Origin: Patescibacteria group bacterium | GTDB lineage: Bacteria; Patescibacteriota; Patescibacteriia; UBA10025; JAHIVO01 | Direction of reading: 5' to 3' | DNA: 44,248 nucleotides | Assembly (NCBI GenBank): GCA_022560375.1 | Contig: JADFTK010000005.1 | Span: 1-44,248 of the forward strand | Shown: piece after piece, positions 6,342-15,846 of the stretch | Layout of the letters: every line of letters begins with the position of its first letter | How positions within the stretch are numbered: position 1 is the first letter of the stretch | Notes under the pieces: model-generated | The model's input: the letters and a program-made list of their open reading frames with translations, nothing else | Told to the model about the DNA's origin: nothing | Databases searched by the model: none | Made by a program: the position numbers and the translations under genes

Positions 6342-9302
6342 ATGCCACAAGACGAAAAAAGAGAAAGTAAGTCCAGCTTCCCTAAGGCCGAAGAGGAGAT
6401 ATTGGCTTTTTGGGAAAAGGAAGATATTTTTAAAAAAAGTTTGGCCAATACCAAGAATGGTAAGTCGTTTGTATTTTTTGAAGGACCGCCAACCGCTAAT
6501 GGCCAGCCGGGCCTCCACCACGTATTAGCCCGAGCCTATAAGGATGTTATCCTGCGCTATAAAACCATGCGGGGGTTTTTTGTTGAGCGCAAAGCTGGCT
6601 GGGATACTCATGGACTGCCAGTCGAGCTACAAGTAGAAAAAGAATTAAAAATTTCCGGCAAACCGGAGATAGAAAAGTATGGCATAGATAGATTCAATAA
6701 AAAGTCCAAAGAGAGTGTGTGGAAATACAAAGAAGATTGGGAGCGCCTGACTAGGCGGATGGCTTTTTGGATTGATCTGGAGCACCCCTACATTACTTAT
6801 GAAAATAATTACATAGAATCACTCTGGTGGATAATCAAGCAAATTTGGGACAAAAAATTGTTATATAGAGGTTACAAGGTTGTCCCTCAATGCCCTAGAT
6901 GCGGTACCGCCCTATCATCTCACGAGGTGGCCCTGGGCTACAAACTAGTAAAAGAAAATTCAGTATATGTAAAATTTAAAGTTCTGGGACAGGAGGACAC
7001 TTATATTCTCTCCTGGACCACTACTCCATGGACTCTACCTGGCAACGTCGCCCTAGCGGTCGGAGAAAAAATTGAATATATAAAAGTAGAAATTAACAAG
7101 GAAAAATATATTTTAGCAGCAGATAAGGTTAAACTTGTCTTACCCCCGGGTAAATTATTAATACCAGGAAAACCAATTGAAGCAAGTATTAATATTCTTG
7201 GACGATTCAAGGGTAGTGATCTTGTTGGTATGGAATATGAGCCGCTATTTGATATTAAGCCCCTGCAGTCTGACAAATCATTCAAAGTATATGCGGCTGA
7301 TTTTGTAAATACGGACGAGGGCACCGGGGTTGTCCATACCGCAGTCATGTATGGTGAAGATGATTTTGAGCTGGGTGTCCGAGTAGGACTTCCTCAGCAT
7401 CATACCGTAGATGAGAATGGAAAATTTACCGATGACGTGCCGCAATGGACAGGTAAATTCGTCAAGAGTAAAAAAGTGGAGGCGAGCATTATCGACGATA
7501 TCAAGCAGAGGGGTCTGCTGTATAGAGAGGAATTATATGAGCATGATTATCCTTTCTGTTGGCGGTGTGAAACACCATTATTGTACTATGCTAAATATTC
7601 CTGGTTTATAAAAATGACCAGCCTCAAGGATAAGCTGATAAAAAATAATGAATCAATAAATTGGGTTCCCCAGCATATCAAGCAAGGTCGTTTCGGGGAA
7701 TGGTTAAATGAGTTAAAAGATTGGGCATTTTCTAGAGAGAGATACTGGGGAACCCCCTTGCCGATTTGGGAGTCAGCCCAGGGCGATAGAATATGTATTG
7801 GCTCAATTGAAGAATTAAAATCATTGGCTAAGGATCCAGCGCAGATCGGTAAGGATTTTGATCTGCACCGACCGTTTGTTGATGATATTGTATTGGTCAA
7901 AGACGGGCAAGATTATAAAAGAGTTCGCGAGGTTATAGATGTTTGGTTCGATTCAGGAGCCATGCCCTTTGCCCAGTGGCATTATCCGTTTGAGAATAAA
8001 GAAAGAATAGATGAGGCTAAAAGTTATCCGGCTGATTATATTGTTGAGGCGGTGGATCAGACACGGGGTTGGTTTTATACTTTATTAGCCGTAGCCACTC
8101 TTTTAGATAAAGAGGCGCCTTATAAGAATGTAATATGCCTGGGCTTGATACTTGATAGTCGGGGCCAAAAAATGTCCAAATCAAAAGGTAATGTGGTAGA
8201 TCCCTTTGCCATGATGGATAAATATGGAGCTGATGCTTTACGCTGGCACTTCTTCATAATGAACCAGCCAGGCGAAACGAAGTTGTTTGATGAAAAGAAT
8301 CTGGAGGAGGTAGTAAAAAAGAATTGGTTGATTCTCTCGAATGTTTTATCTTTTTGGAAAATGTTTAGCAGTGATACGGCCACTCTCGATGCCAGCCAAC
8401 GGCCTAAATCCACTAATATCCTAGATAAGTGGGTGGTGGCCCAGCTTCATGTATTAATTAAAAACGTAACGGCACACCTGGATGGATATGCCATTACCGA
8501 AGCTGGCCGGGCCATTAGTGATTATATTAATGAAATTTCTACTTGGTATTTGCGCCGTTCACGAACACGATTTAAACGGGGAGGCAAGGAAAGAGATGAA
8601 GCTCTCCAGGCTCTACATTATGTATTAGTTAATCTAGCTAAATTATTAGCACCGTTCGCCCCATTTTTTGCGGAGAGATTATATAAAGAATTAGGCGGTG
8701 ATAAAGTTGAGGCCATTAGTGTTCATTTAACTAAATGGCCAGTTGATGATGAAGGACAGTCACAGCAGGATCTGGTTGATAAGATGAAAATAGTTCGTCA
8801 GGTGGTGGAGATGGGCCATGCTCTGAGAAAAGAGCAGGAGATCAAGGTGCGACAGCCACTGGCACAATTTATAGTCGTCAAGGTTGCTCTGGAGCCGGAA
8901 TTTATGGAAATTGTGAAAGACGAGATGAATGTTAGTGAGGCGATTTTAGCGAAACAAGTACCTAGTGGTAAAGAATTTATATCCAAAAAACAAGGGGACG
9001 TCTCGGTATCGCTGGACACTACCATAACAGATGAATTGAGATACCAGGGAATAGCCAGAGAGATGGTGAGGCACATTAATGCCATGCGCAAAGATGCTAA
9101 ATTAACTATCAATGACATGGTTACCTTATATTATGAAATTACCGATCAGGAGCTAGAAGCCGTATTTATCCAAAATAAAGATAATATCCGTCAGGAGGTT
9201 TTGGCTACCAAGTGTTTAAAGGGATTACCTGATAATGTGGAATTAAAAAAGGTGTTGCTAATTTCTGGAAGCAAAGTACTTTTTGGGATAAAAAAACAAT
9301 AA
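6342..9302 (+). CDS. ileS: Isoleucyl-tRNA synthetase, eukaryote-like type
   Basis: Class I synthetase charging tRNA-Ile. The HIGH-type motif is in PGLHHVLAR (about 57-65), the KMSKS loop is at 610-614 (QKMSKSKGN), and the editing domain lies between them with the entry WTTTPWTLPGN. GWDTHGLPVE and a CPRCGTAL zinc-knuckle-like segment (about 184-191) follow the catalytic motif. The 986-residue length and motif style match the type 2 (eukaryote-like) IleRS, which lacks the bacterial C-terminal zinc finger; such enzymes are often less sensitive to mupirocin. It has its own promoter. recO follows after 10 bp. Confidence 0.95.
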   Translation: MPQDEKRESKSSFPKAEEEILAFWEKEDIFKKSLANTKNGKSFVFFEGPPTANGQPGLHHVLARAYKDVILRYKTMRGFFVERKAGWDTHGLPVELQVEKELKISGKPEIEKYGIDRFNKKSKESVWKYKEDWERLTRRMAFWIDLEHPYITYENNYIESLWWIIKQIWDKKLLYRGYKVVPQCPRCGTALSSHEVALGYKLVKENSVYVKFKVLGQEDTYILSWTTTPWTLPGNVALAVGEKIEYIKVEINKEKYILAADKVKLVLPPGKLLIPGKPIEASINILGRFKGSDLVGMEYEPLFDIKPLQSDKSFKVYAADFVNTDEGTGVVHTAVMYGEDDFELGVRVGLPQHHTVDENGKFTDDVPQWTGKFVKSKKVEASIIDDIKQRGLLYREELYEHDYPFCWRCETPLLYYAKYSWFIKMTSLKDKLIKNNESINWVPQHIKQGRFGEWLNELKDWAFSRERYWGTPLPIWESAQGDRICIGSIEELKSLAKDPAQIGKDFDLHRPFVDDIVLVKDGQDYKRVREVIDVWFDSGAMPFAQWHYPFENKERIDEAKSYPADYIVEAVDQTRGWFYTLLAVATLLDKEAPYKNVICLGLILDSRGQKMSKSKGNVVDPFAMMDKYGADALRWHFFIMNQPGETKLFDEKNLEEVVKKNWLILSNVLSFWKMFSSDTATLDASQRPKSTNILDKWVVAQLHVLIKNVTAHLDGYAITEAGRAISDYINEISTWYLRRSRTRFKRGGKERDEALQALHYVLVNLAKLLAPFAPFFAERLYKELGGDKVEAISVHLTKWPVDDEGQSQQDLVDKMKIVRQVVEMGHALRKEQEIKVRQPLAQFIVVKVALEPEFMEIVKDEMNVSEAILAKQVPSGKEFISKKQGDVSVSLDTTITDELRYQGIAREMVRHINAMRKDAKLTINDMVTLYYEITDQELEAVFIQNKDNIRQEVLATKCLKGLPDNVELKKVLLISGSKVLFGIKKQ

Positions 9303-9312
9303 TCATAGGCCG

Positions 9313-10065
9313 ATGGGAAGTTTTTTAGTACATGGCATCATCCTACAGCATAATAATTTCCGTGAAGTGGATAGGCTTTTGACTGTCTATACTGAGGAGA
9401 TGGGCAAATTGCAAGTTATCGCTCGAGGTGCTAGAAAAATTTCTAGTAAGATGGCTGGGTCGCTAGAGCCGTTATTAGAAGTCCAGATGATGTTTGTCCA
9501 TGGGCGGTATAATAATACTGTAACTTCCGTTGAGGTTTTAAATAGCTGGCAGCCATTGAAGACGGATGTGGATAAAGTGCAATTTGCTAATTATATATCT
9601 ATGATACTTGACCGCTCCACCAGGGATCAGCAGCGAGACGGCCGGATTTTCCATCTCTATAAAGGTACGCTAGAGGCAATTGAAAAGCAGCCATTTTTAT
9701 CTCAGCAACGTTCAATTACTATCTGGTTTTTCGTTTGGCAATTATTATTCTATTTGGGCCATCAACCCGAGTTGAATAATTGTTTGAACTGCCGCATAAA
9801 AATTGCCGCCAAAAAGAATTTTTTTACTATGTCTAAGGGTGGGGTTATCTGTTCCAGCTGTCGTAGCCAAAGCAGAGGTAATGTTTCAATTTCCAATAAT
9901 GCCATAAAAATACTGCGACTTCTAATTTCACAGCCTAGAGACACCCTCAATAATATTATTATTGGACGGTCGATAATGACAGAATTGGATGGCTTGACCA
10001 CTAGTTACCTGAATTATACTCAAGAGGGAGATTTTAGGATTAACGATTTTTTATTAGCGGTATAA
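9313..10065 (+). CDS. recO: DNA repair protein RecO
   Basis: RecO loads RecA onto single-stranded DNA coated with SSB, in the RecFOR pathway. The 250-residue protein has the N-terminal OB-fold (GIILQHNNFREVDRLLTVYT, then KLQVIARGARK) and the C-terminal zinc-binding domain with CLNC (about 152-155) and CSSC (about 181-184). Length is normal (about 240-260). It lies 10 bp after ileS and is probably transcribed with it. Confidence 0.92.
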   Translation: MGSFLVHGIILQHNNFREVDRLLTVYTEEMGKLQVIARGARKISSKMAGSLEPLLEVQMMFVHGRYNNTVTSVEVLNSWQPLKTDVDKVQFANYISMILDRSTRDQQRDGRIFHLYKGTLEAIEKQPFLSQQRSITIWFFVWQLLFYLGHQPELNNCLNCRIKIAAKKNFFTMSKGGVICSSCRSQSRGNVSISNNAIKILRLLISQPRDTLNNIIIGRSIMTELDGLTTSYLNYTQEGDFRINDFLLAV

Positions 10066-10070
10066 TTTGA

Positions 10071-10076
10071 TATACT
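10071..10076 (+). promoter_or_regulatory. -10 box before the DUF11-like surface protein
   Basis: TATACT ends 10 bp before the ATG at 10087; a second TATAAT lies at 10061-10066. The -35 region is weak. Confidence 0.35.
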
Positions 10077-10086
10077 ATTACTATCT

Positions 10087-12069
10087 ATGCCACCCCGAAA
10101 GAAATCAGTCAAAAAAGAGAACTCGACGGTAAGAAAAATTACTGTTCATAGCGAACCCCATGATCCTATTGATAGCAATCATCAGGCAAGTTCAGATGTT
10201 CCCATAAACAATTTTGCGGCTTTGTACAGCAGGGGACGTGATCGAGCGACTGACATGACAAGGATAGATCGGCACGATCCTAACCGAAAGAAAAAAATAA
10301 TTGCTTGGGTGACGGTTCTTTTCATTATTATCATAGCTGCCGTTCTCGGTGGTTTTTATTTTTTTGTAAATCAAGAAGATAAATTTAGTGGAGACCAAAT
10401 TGATTTTTCATTGAAATTTACGGATATTGTTTCCTCTGGAGAAATAACCACCTTTATCATCGAGGTGGCCAACAATGAGGAGGTAGATCTTTTACAGGCT
10501 GAATTGACGGTGCGCTGGCCCACTGATTTTATTTTTGATTCATCTGATCCGCAATCTATCAATGAGGCTAATAATGCTTGGCAGCTAGGCACTATCAAAT
10601 CTGGCAAAAATAAATCGGTTAAAATATCTGGTAAGTTTTTAGGTGCCATAGGGACGATCAAAGAGATTACGGCTCTCCTGAGTTATTTGCCATCTAATTT
10701 TAATTCAGAGTTTCAGAGCACTGAAACATTTAGTGTGGCTATTGGTGCCTCCATATTGGATTTATCGATAAAAACTCCGGTAAACATTATTAGCGGATTA
10801 CCATCAGAATATACTATCAGCGTTACTAATAAATCCTCTGATTTACTAGATAATGTAAGCCTGATACTCAAATTACCGAATGATTTAGAAGTAAGCGATT
10901 TTGATCCCGAGCCTGATAAAGTTGGAATTACACGATGGGATTTTGAGGAGTTAGCCGGCGGGGAGCAAAAGACCATAAAATTTACCGGTTCATTGATCGC
11001 GGATATTGGAGTAATGAGAGAAATTGGTGTCGAAGCTGGTTATATAGATGGAGCTGGGCGATATAATAAGCAAGTTGAGGAGACTACCATAATATTTGTA
11101 GTTAACCCCCAATTAAATCTCACCTTGAGTCTAAATGATGGTGACAATGCAGTGGTATCATTTGGTGATACCCTTAATTATGAATTACAATATAATAATG
11201 ACAGTCAGTCAGTAGTCAGAAATTTGAAACTCACGGTAGTTTTAACAGGCGAGGTACTTGATTGGAAAAATATTGTTGATACTAAAAATGGCACCGTGAG
11301 TGACGGCAGTATTACCTGGGACTCCACCAGTATAGAGGCACTCAAATTAGTAAAGCCTGGAGATGAGGGATCAATCCAGTTCAGCATACCATTACTAAAG
11401 AATAAATCAGCTGATGATAGCAGCGATGGAAATTATATTATTGACAGTCAGGCCTTGGCCGTGGCTAGCGGTGAGGACGATTCGAGTGAAGGATCATTGG
11501 AAATTAAAAGTGAAAGTATCTCGACCTCAGTAAATAGTCGACTGGATTTGAAATCCGAAGCAAGATATTATAGTGATGAATTTTTGGAAGTTGGATCTGG
11601 ACCAGTGCCGCCTGAAATTGGGGAAGAAACCACCTACCAAATATATTGGTATCTGACCAATACCAGTAATGTGGTGAATAATATTACGGTCACGGCTACT
11701 TTACCAGATGATATTGTCTGGGCAGACGACTTTGTGATGACAGCTGGCAGCATGATTTATGATGAAAGTACGCGAACCGTAACCTGGACTATTAATAAAA
11801 TTCCTCAGCATGTAGGTCAGTTTATCGCTGAGCTAGAAGCTAGGTTTTCGGTATCTGTCACCCCCACCGATAGTGATCTCGGGAATCTGCTCATTTTAAT
11901 GAACAAAAGTACTGTCCAGGGTCAAGATAATTTCACGGAGGAATCACTGAGCCTGACGCAGGATCTGATAACTTCAGATTTATCAACCGATCCTCTGGCG
12001 GTGGGCAAGGGGATTGTGGTCGAGAGCAGTACTCCTACTAATGCTAATGAGAATACCAATAGCTTGTAA
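10087..12069 (+). CDS. Membrane-anchored protein with DUF11-like Ig repeats
   Basis: A 660-residue protein with a basic, disordered cytoplasmic N-terminus (1-69), one transmembrane helix (about 70-93) and an extracytoplasmic part with four tandem beta-sandwich units of about 115-135 residues. Each has a pattern like Y-x-I-x-V-x-N followed by V-x-L-x-x-x-L-P and W-x-L/W-x-I. This resembles DUF11/CARDB-type domains that form stalks on cell surfaces. There is no LPxTG or C-terminal anchor, so the N-terminal helix holds it. A role in the cell envelope or contact with host cells is inference. Its -10 box suggests a very short leader. Confidence 0.8.
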   Translation: MPPRKKSVKKENSTVRKITVHSEPHDPIDSNHQASSDVPINNFAALYSRGRDRATDMTRIDRHDPNRKKKIIAWVTVLFIIIIAAVLGGFYFFVNQEDKFSGDQIDFSLKFTDIVSSGEITTFIIEVANNEEVDLLQAELTVRWPTDFIFDSSDPQSINEANNAWQLGTIKSGKNKSVKISGKFLGAIGTIKEITALLSYLPSNFNSEFQSTETFSVAIGASILDLSIKTPVNIISGLPSEYTISVTNKSSDLLDNVSLILKLPNDLEVSDFDPEPDKVGITRWDFEELAGGEQKTIKFTGSLIADIGVMREIGVEAGYIDGAGRYNKQVEETTIIFVVNPQLNLTLSLNDGDNAVVSFGDTLNYELQYNNDSQSVVRNLKLTVVLTGEVLDWKNIVDTKNGTVSDGSITWDSTSIEALKLVKPGDEGSIQFSIPLLKNKSADDSSDGNYIIDSQALAVASGEDDSSEGSLEIKSESISTSVNSRLDLKSEARYYSDEFLEVGSGPVPPEIGEETTYQIYWYLTNTSNVVNNITVTATLPDDIVWADDFVMTAGSMIYDESTRTVTWTINKIPQHVGQFIAELEARFSVSVTPTDSDLGNLLILMNKSTVQGQDNFTEESLSLTQDLITSDLSTDPLAVGKGIVVESSTPTNANENTNSL

Positions 12070-12071
12070 TT

Positions 12072-12737
12072 TTATTGCGGAATAGTGGATGGGCCTTCTT
12101 GGTTGGTGTCACCTGATCTTTTATCTTTCAGAGAAAGATGCAGCACAATACTTATAATCGCAAATATTGCAGCCAGCCATAAAATAATTTCGGCTACCAT
12201 GGCTACTGGAGCACTATTTAGTCCTAGCATTAATATAATGACGGCTATCCCTTCGAGTGTCATTTTTATTTTGCCGGCATTGTTGGCTCCTAATTGGCGA
12301 CTTTTATTAAATAATATTTTGATAAGGGGAGCTATCACCGCAGCTAAGAGAACTAGGCTAATTTCTAAAGTTATAATGGTATAGATAATTATCTGGCTGA
12401 GGCGGTCCGGAGCGATAAGCAGCAACACACCGACGAAAAGTATTTTATCCGCTAGGGGATCTAATAACTTGCCTAATGTTGTTTCCTGATGGTAATATCG
12501 GGCGTGCACACCGTCTAATATATCCGTGAATAATCCAAGGAAAAACAGTATTACTACCCAAGCGTATAACCCCTCCTGGTAGGTAAAATATATTGGCACT
12601 ATTAATAAAGCCCTGACACCTGATATTAGATTGGAATTAAACCAGGCCGGAATCATTTTGACAATATTTTGAAATACCATCTCTTTCTTGCCCATGAATC
12701 GGTTGAGCCAGGAATTGCCAATATTTTTATCTATCAT
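12072..12737 (-). CDS. pgsA: CDP-alcohol phosphatidyltransferase, probably PgsA
   Basis: Integral membrane enzyme of the CDP-alcohol phosphatidyltransferase family, probably phosphatidylglycerophosphate synthase (CDP-diacylglycerol + glycerol-3-phosphate). The full signature D-G-x2-A-R-x8-G-x3-D-x3-D is present (DILDGVHARYY, then GKLLDPLADK). About six hydrophobic helices follow. An ATG further upstream at 12788 would give 238 residues but would overlap the start of the divergent tgt by 17 bp, so I prefer ATG 12737 (221 residues); later methionines remain possible. pgpA, encoding the next enzyme, is 2 kb away at 14850. Confidence 0.85.
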   Translation of the reverse strand: MIDKNIGNSWLNRFMGKKEMVFQNIVKMIPAWFNSNLISGVRALLIVPIYFTYQEGLYAWVVILFFLGLFTDILDGVHARYYHQETTLGKLLDPLADKILFVGVLLLIAPDRLSQIIIYTIITLEISLVLLAAVIAPLIKILFNKSRQLGANNAGKIKMTLEGIAVIILMLGLNSAPVAMVAEIILWLAAIFAIISIVLHLSLKDKRSGDTNQEGPSTIPQ

Positions 12738-12771
12738 ACCTTCACTGTAACTAATTTTATTTTGACTGTCT

Positions 12772-13872
12772 ATGTCATGGCGCATCATTAAATCGAGTAA
12801 AAAATCTTCTGCCCGGGCTGGTACTTTGTCAACTAGACATGGCCGTTTTGCTACGCCGGCATTTATGCCGGTCGCTACTCGTGGGGCGGTTAAGTCACTG
12901 TCGGCGGAAGAGCTGCATCAGGTCGGCAGCCAGATTATCTTAGCTAACACTTATCATCTCTGGCAAAGGCCAGGCCTCTCAATTATAAAAAAAGCTGGTG
13001 GGCTGCATAATTTCATGAACTGGGATGGACCAATTTTAACTGACTCTGGCGGATACCAGGTTTATTCACTGGCCAAATTAAGAAAAATAACTGAGCAAGG
13101 CGTATCGTTTGTATCGGAAATTGACGGGACCAAGCTCATGCTTACTCCTGAAAAAGCTATTGATATTCAGCAGGTACTAGGCTCGGATATCATGATGGTT
13201 TTAGATGAGTGCCCACCATATCCCTCAACCGTAAAATATGCCAGAAACTCAATGGCACTAACTACCCGGTGGGCCAAGCGATCCCTTAATTATAAAAAAA
13301 AGAAACGGATTAGCCAACAGTTATTATTTGGCATTGTGCAGGGATCTGTATATAAGTCTTTACGCCAAGCTCATGCGGCGGAACTTTCTCAATTAAATTT
13401 TGACGGTTATGCCTTAGGCGGTTTGGCGGTTGGGGAGCCCACTAATATAATGTATCGGGTGTTAGATTTTACTGTCCCGATATTACCCTTCGATAAACCG
13501 CGGTATTTAATGGGCACGGGTAAGCCCGACCAGATCGTGGAAGCGGTCAAGCGTGGTATAGATATGTTTGATTGTGTCATCCCTACGAGGCATGCTCGTC
13601 ATGGTACAATTTATATTTGGAAAAGTAATAAGCCCCAAGGAAATTTTTTTGACGAATTACGCATTAAACAATCAAAATTTGCTAAAGACTTGAAGCCACT
13701 TGATAAACGCTGTGGATGCCAAACTTGTACCAACTATTCACGAGCCTACTTACGTCATTTGTTTATGTCAGGAGATCCACTGGGCAGTCGACTGGCATCT
13801 TTGCATAATGTATATTTTTATCTTGAACTGATGGCCAAATTGAGGGTATTAATAAAAAGTGGTAAGATATAA
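12772..13872 (+). CDS. tgt: tRNA-guanine (queuine) transglycosylase
   Basis: Exchanges the guanine at position 34 of GUN-anticodon tRNAs for a queuine precursor. The 366 residues include TPAFMPVATRG, ANTYHLWQRPG, the substrate site LTDSGGYQVYSL, GIVQGS, GGLAVGE, the catalytic region DMFDCVIPTRHARHG, and the zinc site C-x-C-x2-C (CGCQTC, residues 314-319) with a later His (YLRHLF). No other queuosine gene is in the window, so the base may be salvaged. The tRNA-Asp (GTC) here is a natural substrate type. The next gene starts 2 bp after the stop. Confidence 0.95.
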   Translation: MSWRIIKSSKKSSARAGTLSTRHGRFATPAFMPVATRGAVKSLSAEELHQVGSQIILANTYHLWQRPGLSIIKKAGGLHNFMNWDGPILTDSGGYQVYSLAKLRKITEQGVSFVSEIDGTKLMLTPEKAIDIQQVLGSDIMMVLDECPPYPSTVKYARNSMALTTRWAKRSLNYKKKKRISQQLLFGIVQGSVYKSLRQAHAAELSQLNFDGYALGGLAVGEPTNIMYRVLDFTVPILPFDKPRYLMGTGKPDQIVEAVKRGIDMFDCVIPTRHARHGTIYIWKSNKPQGNFFDELRIKQSKFAKDLKPLDKRCGCQTCTNYSRAYLRHLFMSGDPLGSRLASLHNVYFYLELMAKLRVLIKSGKI

Positions 13873-13874
13873 AT

Positions 13875-14255
13875 ATGAAGGATATCTTTCGGCCCACTAA
13901 GGCAAAAATTATAGTCACTTTGTTACTACCCTTATATATAGGCATGGTTATAGAGGTTGCTAGCATATCGAGCGGTGGTTTAGCCGCAGGAGAATGGAAA
14001 TTAATATTTCTACCATTTGCTTTTTTGTTCTTTGGAGGTCTGGCTGTATTTATTGTTAATGAGAATTTTTTTTCCGCTTTATCCAATTATTCATTCGGAG
14101 AGTCAGTTTGGTATTTTTTTCTGGAAATTATACTGCCGTTGATTATTAATTATGTGATCGCTTGTTTACTGGTGCATTATTCAAAAAAATTGTGGCGTCA
14201 ATACAAGAAAACATCCGTCGATTTACCGCCAGTTGACGAAGAATTGAGTCTCTAA
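13875..14255 (+). CDS. Small integral membrane protein, unknown function
   Basis: A 126-residue protein with three hydrophobic stretches (about residues 12-30, 42-61 and 77-101) and a charged C-terminal tail (KKLWRQYKK, then acidic residues). I recognise no family. It begins 2 bp after the tgt stop and so is probably translated from the same mRNA. A terminator-like structure follows at 14259-14310. Confidence 0.7.
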   Translation: MKDIFRPTKAKIIVTLLLPLYIGMVIEVASISSGGLAAGEWKLIFLPFAFLFFGGLAVFIVNENFFSALSNYSFGESVWYFFLEIILPLIINYVIACLLVHYSKKLWRQYKKTSVDLPPVDEELSL

Positions 14256-14258
14256 CTA

Positions 14259-14310
14259 CATTCAGCAGTAAAAAAATATAGTTACCCACAGCCTGAATGG
14301 TTGTTTTTTT
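14259..14310 (+). terminator. Possible terminator of the tgt operon
   Basis: CATTCAG (14259-14265) pairs with CTGAATG (14293-14299) across a long loop, followed by TTGTTTTTTT. The loop of about 27 nt makes it a weaker call than the others. Confidence 0.5.
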
Positions 14311-14328
14311 GTACAGATTTGATAGAAT
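14301..14328 (+). promoter_or_regulatory. Promoter candidate for the GNAT gene
   Basis: TTGTTT (14301-14306), 16 bp, TAGAAT (14323-14328). The -35 box overlaps the T-tract of the preceding terminator. A GAAAGG ribosome site precedes the ATG at 14371. Confidence 0.4.
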
Positions 14329-14370
14329 AATCTTTACAAATTAAAAAAATAAAAAAAGAAAGGTAAATCA

Positions 14371-14844
14371 ATGATCAATATTCGTAAGGCTTCATGTGTT
14401 GATAGCCGGATTATTTCGCAACTTCTGCATAAAAAATATTCTTTTCAATCTCCTGAAGAGGCTGAAGGCATTTTTTTAACAGAGTGTCAGAACAATCATT
14501 TCCGCATTGTCGAAGATGGTGAAAAGGTGATAGGGTTAATTAGCTGGCGAATTCAAGGTATTCTTAACCATGGTGTTATTGAATTAGCTCGCCTAGCCGT
14601 CGACCCGGATATTTTGGACCCTAAGTATGTTAAGGAAATGCTGTTTGATGTAATGGTTGCCGAGGCTGATTACTATTACAAGAAATATGGTTTTAAGCTT
14701 AGGAAGATTTATTCACTAATTCATGAGGACAATAGGGTTGTTAAAGATTTTTTTATTGATAAGGGGATGGAGCAGGAAGCTGTATTACGAGATCATTATA
14801 GGCGAGGCCAGGATGAACTTGTTTTTTCAATGTTTCTAGCCTAA
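14371..14844 (+). CDS. GNAT-family N-acetyltransferase
   Basis: A 157-residue single-domain GNAT protein that would transfer an acetyl group from acetyl-CoA to an unknown amine. Visible fold elements are the start INIRKASCVDSRIISQLL, the beta-hairpin FRIVEDGEKVIGLISWR, the strand ELARLAVDPD leading to the CoA-binding region, and ALLRDHY-like VLRDHYRRGQDELVFSM at the end. The usual Q/R-x-x-G-x-G/A pyrophosphate loop is not well conserved (position about 85-95), so activity and cofactor are uncertain. pgpA follows 5 bp later. Confidence 0.75.
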   Translation: MINIRKASCVDSRIISQLLHKKYSFQSPEEAEGIFLTECQNNHFRIVEDGEKVIGLISWRIQGILNHGVIELARLAVDPDILDPKYVKEMLFDVMVAEADYYYKKYGFKLRKIYSLIHEDNRVVKDFFIDKGMEQEAVLRDHYRRGQDELVFSMFLA

Positions 14845-14849
14845 TTTTA

Positions 14850-15341
14850 ATGGCCACTATTACTAATAAAATTATATTATGGCTGGCTACTGGTTTTGGC
14901 ACTGGCTATTTGCCGTGGGCACCGGGAAGCTGGGGAGCTGCGGCTGCTGCTATCATGGGATGGTGGCTAGTCGACCTGCCATTTTTATGGTATTTATTGA
15001 TTATTTTTGCTCTAACCGTCATTGGTTTTGGTGTGTCGCCAGCAGCAGATAGGTATCTATCTATAAAGTCAGGTAAAAAATATGATAATAGCCAAATAGT
15101 CATAGATGAATGGGTAGGCATGCTAATTACATTATTACCCTTTTATTTTTTTGAAAAAAGTATTCTCTATCTAGTCATTGGATTTTTAATGTTTAGAATT
15201 TTTGATACATTGAAGTTCGGTTTGGCAAAATTAGCTGACCAGTGGCGCCATAGTGGGGGAGTGATGCTAGACGACATAGTGGCTGGCCTACATTCCGGAA
15301 TTTTTTTCTTTATCGCTCTCTGGGTAATGGAAAAATTTTAA
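14850..15341 (+). CDS. pgpA: Phosphatidylglycerophosphatase A
   Basis: Membrane phosphatase that converts phosphatidylglycerophosphate to phosphatidylglycerol. The 163-residue protein carries the family motifs GTGYLPWAPGSWG at the N-terminus, QIVIDEWVGM in the middle, and FRIFDTLKFGLAKLAD followed by GGVMLDDIVAGL near the C-terminus, which hold the acidic metal-binding residues. Four hydrophobic helices are evident. With the pgsA homologue at 12072 this window encodes the last two steps of phosphatidylglycerol synthesis. A strong terminator follows. Confidence 0.93.
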   Translation: MATITNKIILWLATGFGTGYLPWAPGSWGAAAAAIMGWWLVDLPFLWYLLIIFALTVIGFGVSPAADRYLSIKSGKKYDNSQIVIDEWVGMLITLLPFYFFEKSILYLVIGFLMFRIFDTLKFGLAKLADQWRHSGGVMLDDIVAGLHSGIFFFIALWVMEKF

Positions 15342-15363
15342 ACGTATAAAATTTTATCATTAA

Positions 15364-15386
15364 AAGTCGGTAAATACCGATTTTTT
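15364..15386 (+). terminator. Intrinsic terminator after pgpA
   Basis: TCGGT (15367-15371), loop AAAT, ACCGA (15376-15380), then TTTTTT, about 25 bp after the pgpA stop. Confidence 0.75.
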
Positions 15387-15400
15387 CGTTATCATGATTC

Positions 15401-15438
15401 TTTACTAAAGGGTAAAAAAATGCTAAAATGAATATAAT
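15401..15438 (+). promoter_or_regulatory. Promoter region of the membrane-Clp operon
   Basis: TTTACT (15401-15406), 17 bp, TAAAAT (15424-15429); a second perfect TATAAT lies at 15433-15438, 12 bp before the ATG at 15451. Either box gives a leader of fewer than about 20 nt. Confidence 0.5.
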
Positions 15439-15450
15439 TAGCTTGTCTTT

Positions 15451-15843
15451 ATGTCTAATAATATTTTCCTAGCTACAATAAAGTATATCTTGGTTGAAAT
15501 TCTGTGGGACATAATTTACTTCCCCATTTGGTGGTATACCAAGGGGTTGGTTAAGGTGGCTCGATATTGTCTTGATAGCGCTCAGTTTCATTTACAGCGC
15601 CGCATCGGACTTAGCATCTGGCTGAAGAGCATGTTTAAGCCAATGTTTGGTGACTATACTAAAGAGGGTCGGATCATTAGCTTCTTTATGCGTATTTTTG
15701 TTTTGATTTGGAAGCTGGCTTCATCATTAGTTTGGCTAATAATTTTATTAATCCTTTTTATAGTCTGGCTGCTTTTGCCGCTGCTCGTAGTTTATTTTAT
15801 TCTGTACCAGACATTTAATATTCCATTTTTTTCTTATTCTTGA
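15451..15843 (+). CDS. Small membrane protein upstream of the Clp ATPase
   Basis: A 130-residue membrane protein with a first amphipathic/hydrophobic stretch (about 8-30, rich in Trp and Tyr), a basic central part (residues 50-78) and a strongly hydrophobic C-terminal third (about 80-125) that likely forms two helices. No family recognised. It ends 3 bp before the start of the membrane-anchored Clp ATPase and shares its promoter, so it is a likely partner of that ATPase in the membrane; that link rests on gene order only. Confidence 0.75.
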   Translation: MSNNIFLATIKYILVEILWDIIYFPIWWYTKGLVKVARYCLDSAQFHLQRRIGLSIWLKSMFKPMFGDYTKEGRIISFFMRIFVLIWKLASSLVWLIILLILFIVWLLLPLLVVYFILYQTFNIPFFSYS

Positions 15844-15846
15844 TCT

